Shown here: positions 1-8,315 of the stretch, piece after piece
Position numbering within the stretch: the first letter of the stretch is position 1
How the letters are laid out: the number at the start of each line of letters is the position of its first letter
Source of the DNA: Pseudogulbenkiania sp.
GTDB lineage: Bacteria > Pseudomonadota > Gammaproteobacteria > Burkholderiales > Chromobacteriaceae
Assembly (NCBI GenBank): GCA_018260425.1
Contig: JAGLBD010000033.1
Coordinates: 1 to 39,680 of the forward strand
Length of the DNA stretch: 39,680 nt
Direction of reading: 5' to 3'
Notes under the pieces: model-generated
Databases searched by the model: none
What the model saw: only the letters and a program-made list of their open reading frames with translations
Told to the model about the DNA's origin: nothing
Position numbers and translations under genes: made by a program

Positions 1-1252
1 AGATGACCAAGGCCTACAAGATCGGCCGGGAAAAAGGTAACGAGATCATGCAGGCCCCCGGGGGCTTCGACAGCCAAACCGACAAAGCGGCCGGGACACT
101 GGATCAGCTGGACAAACAAATCAATGACAGTTCCAGCGCCAGCAATGCGGCCATCGTGACCGCACAAGCCACCACCCGGCTACTGCTGTGGAGCATGTCC
201 GGTCTGACCCTGGGCTTGATTATGCTGACGTCATGGTTACTCTACCGGGGGGGGTATTCGGGCAATTGGGCGGCGAGCCCATTCATACCCGCGAGTTGGC
301 GCAACGCATGGCCGAGGGCGATATGACCCGACAGGTCGCGCTGGGCGGCGCGCACCCCGACAGTCTGGTTGCACAACTGTCGAACATGCAAAAGAAGTGG
401 GTTGAAATTCTGAGCATGATCAGCGGGTTCTCATTCCATCTTGGCACGGTATCCAACCATATCAACGAACAATCCCGCACCTTGCTTGCCAACGGCGAAC
501 ACCAAAAACAGGCCAGCGGCGACATGAGCGCGAGCATTGAAGAGCTGTCGGTCAGTCTGGATACCATGGCCGAGGCGGCCAACCGCGTCGAAGACAGCAA
601 CCGCAATGCGATGGCTGGCGAAGAGCTGATCGGCAAGCTGGTCGACGATATCCGGGTCGCCGCAGAGTCGGTACGGCAATCCGCCCTCCAAGTGACCGAA
701 CTGGATGGCAAGGCCGCGCAAATCGCCAGCACCGTCTCGATCATTCACGAAATCGCCGACCAGACCAATCTACTGGCCCTCAATGCCGCCATCGAAGCGG
801 CTCGTGCCGGCGAAACCGGACGGGGGTTTGCCGTGGTTGCCGACGAGGTGCGCAAACTGGCCGAACGGACCAGTCAGTCAACGCTGTCCATCGCCTCGGT
901 CATCAAGCAGATGGGCGATGCCACCCATGGCGTGGTCAGCATCATCAATGCCGGCGTCACCCGGGTCGAGTCCTGCGTCGACATCGCCAATGAAGCCCTG
1001 CAGACCATGGGGGAAATACGCTCGGACGCCGCACAGGCGCGCAGCGACTTGAGCCACATTGTCACGGCCTTGCAGGACGTGCGTAGCCATGCCCATGAAA
1101 TTGCCAATCGTGTGACACAGGTGGTCGAGATGACCGTGGCCAATGCCGATACCACCGACTGCCTGGGCGAAATGGTGCGGGAACTGGATACGGTCAGCGA
1201 ATCGCTGAACGCCAATATTGCCTATTTCAAGCTCCCCCGCGCGGCGACATAA
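1..1252 (+). CDS. Methyl-accepting chemotaxis protein, 5'-partial and frameshifted
   Basis: Chemoreceptor that would pass periplasmic signals to CheA/CheW. The gene begins upstream of the window. From base 3 one frame encodes the end of a periplasmic domain and a transmembrane helix (LLLWSMSGLTLGLIML...). At the G8 tract (247-254) the continuation moves to the next frame, which encodes a HAMP-like linker (ELAQRMAEGDMT), then the helical signalling domain with the hairpin tip [19 protein letters not shown] near 750-810, ending at TAA 1250-1252. If the tract had seven Gs, the reading ...YRG-VFGQLGGEP... would be continuous, so a one-G insertion explains the break. As written, the first frame stops at 326. 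An ATG at 188 opens the second frame but is probably not a true start. No CheR-binding pentapeptide is seen at the C-terminus. It could be a pseudogene, a phase-off allele or a sequencing error. Confidence 0.88.
247..254 (+). repeat. G8 homopolymer at the frameshift
   Basis: Eight consecutive Gs lie just after the second transmembrane helix of the chemoreceptor, exactly where the two reading frames must be joined. Seven Gs restore a continuous protein. Homopolymeric G tracts are slippage-prone and are used for phase variation in some Neisseriales relatives. Whether this one varies is unknown. Confidence 0.75.
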
Positions 1253-1320
1253 ATGGCAGTGGCATGGCCGGTAAATTCAGGGCAGAATCGCGGCTTTCCA
1301 TCACGCCAGCGAGCTTTGCC

Positions 1321-2154
1321 ATGAAACCTGTTCTGATTGCCGCCCTGACCGCCGCTGCCTTGCTGCCCTTGCCGGCCCGTGCCGGCTACCCGCTCGCCGA
1401 GCGCGAAACCCTTGCCGCCACGGTCTGGATGCAAAGTTCGGTGGAAATGACGGGCGTCACCCGCTCGGTCTATCACGCCGCGACACTGGCCATCCCCGCC
1501 GCATTGGCCTCGACCATCCCGGCGGCGACCGAAGCCGCAGGAGACACCGCGAACAAGCCGCCGGCCGTGGTACTGGATATCGATGAAACGGTGTTGAACA
1601 ATGTCGCCTACAACGCCCGTCAGGCCCTGCAGGGAAAAGGCTTCGAGGCGGCTAGCTGGGCGCGTTGGGTTGCCGCTACCCAGGCGCCGGCCATCGAGGG
1701 CGCCAAAGCGTTTCTGGACGCCGCGGAGCAACACGGCATGAAGGTCATTTTCATTACCAACCGCGAGTGCGACAAACACGGGGGCTACGATCAACGTGGC
1801 CGTGCCCTGCTCTGCCCGCAGCGCGCGGCCACGCTCAAGAATCTGGAAGCCGCCTTGGGACGCCGCCCTGCCGACGACGAGCTGCTGATGCGCAACGAGC
1901 TGGCCGGCCGGGACGACCACGACAAGAGCGAGCGCCGCCGCGAGGTGTCGCGCAACTACCGCATCGCCCTGCTGGTGGGCGACGATCTCGAGGACTTCAT
2001 CAGTCGCAGCCGTTACCAGCCGGAGCTTTACGCTGGGTACTTCGGCACCCGCTGGTTTGTGCTGCCCAATCCGGTGTACGGCTCCTGGAAGCGCCAATAC
2101 AAAGACAGCGATGCGCTGTACCGCGGCTTGAAGCCCTGGAACGACGCGCCCTGA
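1321..2154 (+). CDS. Secreted HAD acid phosphatase (lipoprotein e(P4)/class B-C like)
   Basis: Predicted periplasmic phosphomonoesterase or 5'-nucleotidase of the HAD superfamily (277 aa). The start at 1321 gives a clean signal peptide (MKPVLIAALTAAALLPLPARA, cleaved before GYPL). An in-frame ATG at 1264 would add 19 residues before the signal peptide and is less likely. HAD motif I is seen as VVLDIDETVLNN near residue 82, with the two catalytic aspartates. Motif II is VIFITNREC near 143, and a late acidic motif is GDDLEDF. There is no lipobox Cys, unlike e(P4) itself, so the product is probably soluble. No strong Shine-Dalgarno is visible. It lies 68 bp after the chemoreceptor and converges on the LytTR regulator gene, one base away. 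Confidence 0.85.
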   Translation: MKPVLIAALTAAALLPLPARAGYPLAERETLAATVWMQSSVEMTGVTRSVYHAATLAIPAALASTIPAATEAAGDTANKPPAVVLDIDETVLNNVAYNARQALQGKGFEAASWARWVAATQAPAIEGAKAFLDAAEQHGMKVIFITNRECDKHGGYDQRGRALLCPQRAATLKNLEAALGRRPADDELLMRNELAGRDDHDKSERRREVSRNYRIALLVGDDLEDFISRSRYQPELYAGYFGTRWFVLPNPVYGSWKRQYKDSDALYRGLKPWNDAP

Positions 2155-2155
2155 G

Positions 2156-2899
2156 TTACATCTTCCGAAAACGGTGGGCGTAGCTGCGGCTGACCTCCAG
2201 ACGACGCCCGTCCACCTTCAACACCACATGCAGACGCCCGTCATCGGCCCGCTCGACCCGGTCAATGGCGTCCACTCGCACCAAGGTAGAGCGATGAATC
2301 TGCCAGAACACCTCCGGGTCCAACTGTTCCAGCAACTGTTTGAGCGGCAGTCGCAATAGCGACTCGCCTTGCCGGGAGCGAACCACGGTATACTTTTCAT
2401 CGGCCTCGATCGAATAGACTTCCTCGGTGGAGATCAAGCGCAGGCTATTACCGGCACTGGCCTGCAGCCAGCGCAGATAGCCCGGGCGGGCCGCCGCGGC
2501 CAACTCGGCCGCCAGCCGCTGCAATACCGCCACATCGCTGCCCCGCCCCTGCCGTTGCTCCAGACGCTGCCGCGTCAGCACCAGCCGTTCGAGACTGACC
2601 GGCTTGAGCAGATAATCCACCGCATCCCGCTCGAAGGCTTCGATGGCGAATTGATCGTAGGCGGTGACAAACACCACCTGACAACGCCCATCCAGTGCCG
2701 CCGCCACTTCCATCCCGCTCATGCCCGGCATGCGGATATCCAGAAACGCGACATCCGGACGGCAGCGTTCAATCTCGGCCAGCGCCGCCTGGCCATTCAC
2801 CGCTTCGGCCACGATCTGCAAGTCGGGCCATACCTGCGCCAGCGCCTGCTGCAATTGTTCGCGCATCAGGCGCTCGTCGTCGGCAATTACCGCTCTCAT
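2156..2899 (-). CDS. LytTR-family response regulator (AlgR/LytR-like)
   Basis: DNA-binding response regulator, 247 aa. The N-terminal receiver domain (about 1-120) has the acidic pair DD at 7-8, the phospho-acceptor Asp54 in FLDIRMPGM, Thr in FVTAYD and Lys in LLKPVSL. A C-terminal LytTR domain (about 145-245) shows the typical pattern of SIEADEKYTVV and IHRSTLVRVDAIDRV. Its ATG overlaps the stop of the upstream sensor kinase gene (ATGA), so the two are translationally coupled and should form one two-component system. The target genes cannot be read from the sequence. AlgR of pseudomonads is the closest type I recognise, but the symbol is not justified. Confidence 0.93.
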   Translation of the reverse strand: MRAVIADDERLMREQLQQALAQVWPDLQIVAEAVNGQAALAEIERCRPDVAFLDIRMPGMSGMEVAAALDGRCQVVFVTAYDQFAIEAFERDAVDYLLKPVSLERLVLTRQRLEQRQGRGSDVAVLQRLAAELAAAARPGYLRWLQASAGNSLRLISTEEVYSIEADEKYTVVRSRQGESLLRLPLKQLLEQLDPEVFWQIHRSTLVRVDAIDRVERADDGRLHVVLKVDGRRLEVSRSYAHRFRKM

Positions 2900-3801
2900 G
2901 CCGCCGTCTCCTGTTCGGCGGACTCGGCCGACACCACGCTAGAGGGTAGGCGAATCGTGACCCGCGTCCCGGTCGGCTCACGCATTTCTATGATCAACTC
3001 GGCACGTTCGCCGTAGAGCAATTCCAGCCGGTCACGAATATTGGCCAATCCGACCCCTCGCCCGGCCGACGGACTGAAGCCGACCCCGTCATCCGACACG
3101 GACACCCGCAGCTCACCCTTGTTCCGGCTAGCTTCCAGCGTGATGCAGCCGCCCTGCTCGCGGGGTTCCAAACCGTGCTGAATGGCATTCTCCACCAAGG
3201 TCTGCAGCATCATCGGCGGGAAAACCGCCTGCTCCAGCCCCTCTTCCACCTCTACGGACACCGTCAGCCGCTCCTCCATGCGCTCTTTCATGATATCGAG
3301 GTAGGCTTGAGACATGGCCAGTTGGCTGCCCAGTGTCGATTCCCGTGACTCGCGCATATGTGGCAGTGCCGAGCGCAGGTAATCAATCAGATTACGCTGC
3401 ATGGACGCGGCCTTGACCGGGTCCGATTCGATCAGTTGCGCAATGGACGACAAGGTATTGAACAGAAAGTGCGGTTCGATCTGCGCCTGCAAGGCGGCGA
3501 TCCGGGCTTCGGCCAGCCGGCGTTCTAGACTTTCCACATCGGCACGGCGGCGTTCCACATCCGCTTCGATTTCGGCATCCAGCTTGCTGCCGGCCAGCAC
3601 CTTGATGATCGCCAGCACCAGGGTCACCACCAGCACCAGCAAGGGAACATTGAGGATGCCGCCGACTATCATTGCCATAAACCAGACGATCCCCAAACGC
3701 ATCCAGCTGATCTGCGCTACCCAGTCCACCAGCAGCCACCAATAGCGGGAAACACCTTCCCCGAATTCGACGAGACGAGGATCACGATACTGTTGTTTCA
3801 T
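2896..3801 (-). CDS. LytS/AlgZ-type sensor histidine kinase
   Basis: Membrane sensor kinase of the His_kinase (PF06580) type, 301 aa, partner of the LytTR regulator that it overlaps by ATGA. I chose the ATG at 3801 (MKQQYRDPRLVEF) because AGGGAG lies about 8 bases upstream. The open frame extends to 4092, but that extension looks like non-coding leader. Two hydrophobic segments (about residues 17-70) are followed by a short coiled coil (about 75-105). The phospho-acceptor His is in IEPHFLFNTLSS, the N-box is LVENAIQHG, and the ATP-binding glycine boxes are DDGVGFS and GVGLANI. There is no large periplasmic sensor domain, so the stimulus is probably sensed in or near the membrane. Confidence 0.92.
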   Translation of the reverse strand: MKQQYRDPRLVEFGEGVSRYWWLLVDWVAQISWMRLGIVWFMAMIVGGILNVPLLVLVVTLVLAIIKVLAGSKLDAEIEADVERRRADVESLERRLAEARIAALQAQIEPHFLFNTLSSIAQLIESDPVKAASMQRNLIDYLRSALPHMRESRESTLGSQLAMSQAYLDIMKERMEERLTVSVEVEEGLEQAVFPPMMLQTLVENAIQHGLEPREQGGCITLEASRNKGELRVSVSDDGVGFSPSAGRGVGLANIRDRLELLYGERAELIIEMREPTGTRVTIRLPSSVVSAESAEQETAA

Positions 3802-4014
3802 TGGGTTTCTCCCTGTGCATGATGACTCGTACTGTAGAGATCCCTGCCGGACCCTGCCAACGTCGTTGCGACGAATGGCAGAACGAGAGGGATGAAACGG
3901 GGCATTGCCGGGATGAGTGGCTGCCCCGCGCCCCGCCGATATCGTCATGCACCATACCATTTTGTAGTCAAAATGACTTAATGATGCCCTGCCACGGCAC
4001 AATCTGACAGTCAT

Positions 4015-4028
4015 TGGATTTAGATCAA
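4015..4028 (+). promoter_or_regulatory. FNR/CRP-family-like box
   Basis: TGGAT-TTAG-ATCAA matches the FNR consensus TTGAT-N4-ATCAA with one mismatch. Its centre is near 4021.5, about 62 bases before the start site predicted from the adjacent promoter, a position usual for a class I activator. Oxygen control would suit an energy-taxis receptor, but this is inference from one site. Confidence 0.45.
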
Positions 4029-4049
4029 ATATACAACGGGCATGAAAGA

Positions 4050-4077
4050 TTGTGGTTTCCTGACATTCTTTTATCAT
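4050..4077 (+). promoter_or_regulatory. Candidate sigma-70 promoter for the PAS/chemoreceptor pair
   Basis: A -35-like TTGTGG (4050-4055) and a -10-like TATCAT (4072-4077) are separated by 16 bases, giving a start near 4084 and a very short leader before the GTG at 4098. The -35 match is weak, as expected for an activator-dependent promoter. Confidence 0.35.
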
Positions 4078-4097
4078 GATCGATTCTGCCACACACT

Positions 4098-4658
4098 GTG
4101 AGCTTATCGATGACGTTGGATACTCTCCGCCAAACGGGGCGGGAAATACAGCTGCAGGCCAATGAGTTGATCGTCTCCAAAACCGATGCCAGCGGGCATA
4201 TCACCTATGCCAACCGTGTTTTCATGAAACTGGCCGGCTTTGCCGAACACGAGCTGCTGGGCATGCCCCACAATCTGATCCGCCACCCCGACATGCCGCG
4301 CGGCGTGTTCCGCCTGATGTGGAAAACCTTGCAGGACGGCAAGGAGTTTTTCGGCGTGGTGAAAAACTATACCAAGAACGGTGATTACTACTGGGTGCTG
4401 GCGAACATTACCCCGGACTATGACCATCGCGGCCAATTGCAGGGTTACTACTCGGTACGCCGCAAACCCTCCCGCGAGGCAGTCGACACCGTCACGGCTA
4501 TTTATGCCGAAATGCGCGCCGTTGAAGCCCGTTGCGGCAAGGCGTCGGCACCGGACGCCTCGGTCACCTGGCTGGTCGACACCCTCGCGGCACGCAAACA
4601 AAATTACGATGATTTCATCCATGCATTGATCAACGCTTCTGCCGGGGCCCGCGCATGA
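4098..4658 (+). CDS. Aer-type PAS domain protein (CetB-like energy-taxis subunit)
   Basis: Soluble PAS protein, 186 aa, with no membrane segment. Residues about 20-130 form an Aer-type PAS domain: [50 protein letters not shown]. This pattern is typical of the FAD-binding PAS of Aer and of Campylobacter CetB. The start is GTG 4098 or ATG 4110; the difference is four residues. The stop overlaps the start of the following chemoreceptor gene (ATGA), so both should be made together. In classic Aer these modules are fused. Here the PAS sensor and the signalling receptor are separate proteins that presumably interact. Flavin binding is inferred from family resemblance, not seen directly. Confidence 0.9.
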   Translation: MSLSMTLDTLRQTGREIQLQANELIVSKTDASGHITYANRVFMKLAGFAEHELLGMPHNLIRHPDMPRGVFRLMWKTLQDGKEFFGVVKNYTKNGDYYWVLANITPDYDHRGQLQGYYSVRRKPSREAVDTVTAIYAEMRAVEARCGKASAPDASVTWLVDTLAARKQNYDDFIHALINASAGARA

Positions 4659-6079
4659 CTTCCCGTAAACGCTCTCCCTTCCTGCGCGATCGACTGGGTT
4701 ATATGCTGATCGCCTTCAATGTACTGGTGCTGCTCACCGCCCTCGATACCTTCGTGATTCCGGAGTCACTGCAGATCTGGATAAAAATCTTGCTGGTGGG
4801 CACCAGCATCAGTCTGTCGCTGTATGTCTGGCGTAACAGCCGCCGCACCTTCACGGTTCTCGGCACCTTGCACGAGCAGCTGGGCTACGCCTGTCAGGGC
4901 GATCTGCACCACCGCGCCACCCGCACCCGCAATATGGGGGAAGTCGGTCTGGTGGCCTGGCAGCTGAACGATTTTCTGGATCTGATCGAGACCTATTTCA
5001 AGGAAGTGAACACCTGTTTCGAGCAGGTCACCCATGGCAACTACCAGCGCCGTCCGATGAGTGCCGGACTACCCGGCGTACTGGCCAACTCGATGCGCAA
5101 TCTGGACACGGCCATTCAGGCCATGGCCGACAATGACGGATTCATGCGGCGCAACCGGCTGTCCTCGCAACTGGCCTCCTTGAACAACCCCAACCTGCGG
5201 CAGAATCTGGCCGGCAACCAAGCCGATCTGGGCAGTATCCGCGATGCCATGGAGGCGGTGGCCGAGATTACCCGCGACAATGCCAGCGGCGCGCGGGAAA
5301 GCCTGCACGGCGCCCAACAGTTGTCGGGGCATCTGGACACCATTGCCGGCACCGTGGTGAGCATGCACGAGGCCGGCAGTGCACTGGCCAAAGAATGGCA
5401 AGGCATCGAAGTCTCCCTGACCACCATTTCCGACATCGCCGACCAAACCAATCTGCTGGCGTTGAATGCGGCTATCGAAGCGGCCCGGGCGGGCGAGCAA
5501 GGGCGTGGTTTCGCCGTGGTCGCCGACGAAGTGCGCAAACTGGCCGAACGCAGCAAGGAGATGGCGCAGCGGGTACGCTCGGTGCTCACCAGCCTGTCCA
5601 CACGCATTCAGGCCATCGAACAACGTTCCGAGGAAGCGGGCGGTGTGGCCAATCAGGTGCGGGAATCGGTCGACTCGTTCAGGGTCCGTTTCGAGTCTCT
5701 GGCGCAACAGTCGGATCAGGTGCTGGCACGGGTGGAGCACGTCCGCGACTTGTCCCGCGCCTCGCTGCTCAAAGTCGACCATGTGATGCACAAACAGCAG
5801 GTCTATCATGCCGTCGAGGATGGCAATGACGACACCCGCCTGCAAGCCAGCCTGAAAAACTGGTTCCAGGAGGCGGATCAGGATTCCCTGCGCCGCTCTC
5901 CCGCCTATGACGAGTTGTCAGCCAGCATCGAACGGATCTCGGCACGCATGGTCAACGCTCTGGACGCCGCCAACAGCGATGTGCTCGACGAGGAGCGCAT
6001 CGTGGCCAGCATGAGCCAGCTGGAGGAAGAAAGCAGCCGCCTGTTAGGCCTGTTCGACCGTATGGCGGTCAGCCACTAG
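4655..6079 (+). CDS. Membrane chemoreceptor without periplasmic sensor (CetA-like), with CZB-like tail
   Basis: Chemoreceptor of 474 aa. Two adjacent transmembrane helices (about 14-36 and 42-58) leave almost no periplasmic loop, so it probably gets its signal from the PAS protein encoded just upstream. A HAMP-like helical region follows (about 60-150). The signalling domain has the tip [19 protein letters not shown] with [15 protein letters not shown] (about 267-310). The C-terminal 100 residues ([14 protein letters not shown]... KNWFQEADQ) resemble the chemoreceptor zinc-binding (CZB) helical bundle. Only the first His is evident; the usual Cys and later His ligands appear to be missing. 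Its stop codon overlaps that of the convergent peptidase-like gene. The name CetA is an analogy only. Confidence 0.9.
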   Translation: MTSRKRSPFLRDRLGYMLIAFNVLVLLTALDTFVIPESLQIWIKILLVGTSISLSLYVWRNSRRTFTVLGTLHEQLGYACQGDLHHRATRTRNMGEVGLVAWQLNDFLDLIETYFKEVNTCFEQVTHGNYQRRPMSAGLPGVLANSMRNLDTAIQAMADNDGFMRRNRLSSQLASLNNPNLRQNLAGNQADLGSIRDAMEAVAEITRDNASGARESLHGAQQLSGHLDTIAGTVVSMHEAGSALAKEWQGIEVSLTTISDIADQTNLLALNAAIEAARAGEQGRGFAVVADEVRKLAERSKEMAQRVRSVLTSLSTRIQAIEQRSEEAGGVANQVRESVDSFRVRFESLAQQSDQVLARVEHVRDLSRASLLKVDHVMHKQQVYHAVEDGNDDTRLQASLKNWFQEADQDSLRRSPAYDELSASIERISARMVNALDAANSDVLDEERIVASMSQLEEESSRLLGLFDRMAVSH

Positions 6080-7560
6080 AACCAGCCTTTGTGGTCGGTC
6101 AGACCTTGACCGACCACCAGCACCAGCCGCTTGCCCTGTGCGACAATTGCGTCACGCCAGCTTTCGAACACCTCATCGGAGATCTTGCCGTTATTGCCTG
6201 CCGCAAAATGCTGCATCACCGGCGTATGAATATGGCCGGCAGGAATGCTCAAGCCCATCACATCGCGTAACAGGGTATTGCGGTAAGCGCTTTCATTGGA
6301 CAGGTAGTTTCCCCCGCCGCCCGACTCGGCGCACTCGCCGGCCCGTGGCGCCTGCAGCGTTTTGTCGGGCAAGGCATTCATCACCGCCATGCCCTCGTTG
6401 CGGACTTCGACCTTCGCTGCCGAGCACTCCGGGAAGACCCGGTAAGCGACATTCCAGGTCACATCGAAGCCCTCGGCAGCCTTGGCCTCGGACCCTGACG
6501 GACGGTGAATGCCGGCGCCGGTATTGGCGGCAATCATGGCCTTGAACGGCAAGCTCGACACGGTGAATTGCGCAGGGGTATCAGCCCGCCACGGGCGAGT
6601 GCTTTTGCCATACCAGCTTTCGGGCGGAAAAATGTCGCACTCGCCGGTGCCGGGCAAGCGGTCCGATGCCGGTGCGCAGATGATCTGACCGTCATTGCCC
6701 GGAAACTGCACGCCATGGTAGCGGCCATTCCAGTGTTCCAGATCGAACTGCGACCCCCTGCCCTGACTGACCGTCAAGGACGCATCGACGCGCGACGGAC
6801 CACGCCGGAACCAGGGGCCCAGCGTCTCTTCCTGCATGCCGGCCTGGAACGGACCATAGCTGACCGGCAACAGATAGGCTTCGATATGCAGGGTGGTGCC
6901 GTCGGGCAAGGGGTACTCGGTGCCGTCCAGTGCCAGTGCCAATGCGCCAGAGGGATTGCCGATGCGCACATGGGTATCGGTGGAGGAACCCGGCTCCCCC
7001 AGCGTGAAGGGATCAAAGCCGCTGACGATCATGCGGCGCACCTTGCGCCCAGGAGGCAACGCGATATCCTGCTGGCCACGCGACACCCGTTCCAGCTCGG
7101 CGCGCAAGGCGTCACGGCCCTGCGTACTCAGCCAAGGGGTTTTCCATTCATCCAGCCGCCGCAGCATGGTCAGCCGCGCCCAGTACAACGGTCGGTCATC
7201 GCCGGCCGGCAAGGCACCGATCACCTGCTGTCCCTGCGCACGCGCTACCGCGGCGCGCCACAAGGCCGTACCACTGTTGTGCACCAGCGCCATTGCCTCG
7301 TCCTGCGATGCCACGGCACTGACGCCATCGTGGCACAGCTGGTCGGTGAAGGCGGCAACCGTGCTGTCAAATCCGGACGCTTGCAGGATACGACGGGCAA
7401 ACGGCGCGTCATTGCCCGGCAAGCGATTGACCAGACGTTGTTCTTCGTAATGGGGCGGAACGGCAGGATCCAGTGAACACGCGGCAAAGGCCGATGTGCA
7501 CACTAGCGGTAGAACGCAGCAGGAAACACTCAGGGGACGGGAAGGAAACCGGTATGCCAT
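6076..7560 (-). CDS. Exported peptidase C15 (pyroglutamyl peptidase)-like protein with Cys-to-Ser change
   Basis: A 494-residue protein with a signal peptide (hydrophobic 8-26, AFA/ACSLD cleavage). SD GAGGT precedes ATG 7560. Residues 1-170 have no family I recognise. From about 175 it resembles pyroglutamyl peptidase I: VSGFDPF and GNPSG (substrate loop), [15 protein letters not shown] matching the Glu motif (Glu275), [12 protein letters not shown] matching the nucleophile motif (G-x-Y-L-C-N), and GHIHTPV matching the His motif (His445). The nucleophile position is Ser421 (TCC at 6300-6298) instead of Cys. Spacing from Ser421 to His445 is 24 residues, the same as Cys144-His168 in the Bacillus enzyme as I recall it. 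It may be a serine-type hydrolase, an inactive binding protein, or a true peptidase subfamily. It is much longer than the cytosolic Pcp (about 215 aa). Confidence 0.78.
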   Translation of the reverse strand: MAYRFPSRPLSVSCCVLPLVCTSAFAACSLDPAVPPHYEEQRLVNRLPGNDAPFARRILQASGFDSTVAAFTDQLCHDGVSAVASQDEAMALVHNSGTALWRAAVARAQGQQVIGALPAGDDRPLYWARLTMLRRLDEWKTPWLSTQGRDALRAELERVSRGQQDIALPPGRKVRRMIVSGFDPFTLGEPGSSTDTHVRIGNPSGALALALDGTEYPLPDGTTLHIEAYLLPVSYGPFQAGMQEETLGPWFRRGPSRVDASLTVSQGRGSQFDLEHWNGRYHGVQFPGNDGQIICAPASDRLPGTGECDIFPPESWYGKSTRPWRADTPAQFTVSSLPFKAMIAANTGAGIHRPSGSEAKAAEGFDVTWNVAYRVFPECSAAKVEVRNEGMAVMNALPDKTLQAPRAGECAESGGGGNYLSNESAYRNTLLRDVMGLSIPAGHIHTPVMQHFAAGNNGKISDEVFESWRDAIVAQGKRLVLVVGQGLTDHKGWF

Positions 7561-7594
7561 GATGACCTCGAAAATGGGACATCATGGCAATTTA

Positions 7595-7643
7595 CCTTAT
7601 TCCAAAATCATTGGAAGGTTTTTTACCGGTCTGTCAGACCGGT
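7595..7643. promoter_or_regulatory. Two palindromes between the PEP-CTERM and C15-like genes
   Basis: The first is TTCCAA-AATCA-TTGGAA (7600-7616), flanked by CCTT and AAGG. The second is ACCGGTCTG-T-CAGACCGGT (7625-7643), a perfect 9-1-9 palindrome. Both lie 35-85 bases upstream of the C15-like start on the minus strand. On the plus strand the first is followed by T6 and could act as a weak terminator, but no plus-strand gene leads into it. Operators are the more likely reading. Confidence 0.45.
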
Positions 7644-7652
7644 CAGAGACGT

Positions 7653-8135
7653 TTAGCGCTTGGCGAAACGGCGACGCAGCAACACGCCGACGAGGCCGAT
7701 ACCGGCCAAGGCCCAGGTTTCCGGCTCGGGAACCGCCGGTGCCGCCGCCAGGCTGAAGCTGTACTTGCCGCGCCATGCGCTAGTGCCATACAGATCCAGA
7801 CCGAAGGTGTACTTCCCCTTCGGCAGGTTCAGCGTATACGAAGCGTCATAGGAATTACTATTCGGCTTATTGATGACAGCCAGCTCCATCCACTTGCTCT
7901 GACTCACGCTCCAGATGCCATGGGTGATGAACGACAGGTCGGCTTGACGGGCATTGACCGGCGTCAGGGTAAAACGGGCCACGGCCTGCATATCCTGATC
8001 CAGGAAGAAATGCTGGTTGGACTGGCCATAGCTTTGATACGAATTGCGGGCATTCACCGGAGTCGTGATCACCAAGGCGCTGGCCGAAGCGCACAAGGAC
8101 AGCAGCACGGTAACGCGCAGGAAAAATCGGATCAT
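7653..8135 (-). CDS. PEP-CTERM sorting-domain protein
   Basis: Small exported protein, 160 aa. An N-terminal signal peptide (FFLRVTVLLSLCASASA) is followed by about 110 residues of unknown, mostly beta-type sequence. The end is a textbook PEP-CTERM signal: VPEPETWALAGIGLVG, a hydrophobic stretch, then LLRRRFAKR. Such proteins are recognised by exosortase (EpsH/XrtA type), processed at PEP and usually delivered to the cell surface or an exopolysaccharide matrix. No exosortase or polysaccharide genes lie in this window, so its partner must be elsewhere. The middle part could be a carbohydrate- or matrix-binding domain, but I recognise no family. Confidence 0.85.
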   Translation of the reverse strand: MIRFFLRVTVLLSLCASASALVITTPVNARNSYQSYGQSNQHFFLDQDMQAVARFTLTPVNARQADLSFITHGIWSVSQSKWMELAVINKPNSNSYDASYTLNLPKGKYTFGLDLYGTSAWRGKYSFSLAAAPAVPEPETWALAGIGLVGVLLRRRFAKR

Positions 8136-8315
8136 TTGATAGATTTTCTTTAAATTGCAATCACACCATTATGCCACAGCAGACTTAACAATTCTTTACG
8201 TGAAAGTACGTGTCAGGGTGGCAAGAAGGACAGGGACGCACACAAGCAAAATCCTGCAATCGACAAAACCCCATCATCAGGTATCATGAGTGACACTCGA
8301 GCACAATATACTGGT

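Larger units (their letters stand above)
3802..4097. other. Divergent intergenic region, kinase / PAS-receptor pair
   Basis: A 296-base gap with outward transcription to both sides. It holds the FNR-like box and promoter listed separately, and two small palindromes built on TGAC: AGTCA-AAA-TGACT at 3966-3978 and TGAC-A-GTCA at 4005-4013. A CGTCG-TTG-CGACG hairpin lies near 3860-3873 in the probable leader of the kinase gene. I found no additional gene. Confidence 0.5.

Noticed and set aside
7600-7624. Plus-strand intrinsic terminator (weak stem plus T6)
   Set aside because: No plus-strand transcript is expected here, since the preceding plus-strand gene ends at 6079. I keep it as a palindrome only.
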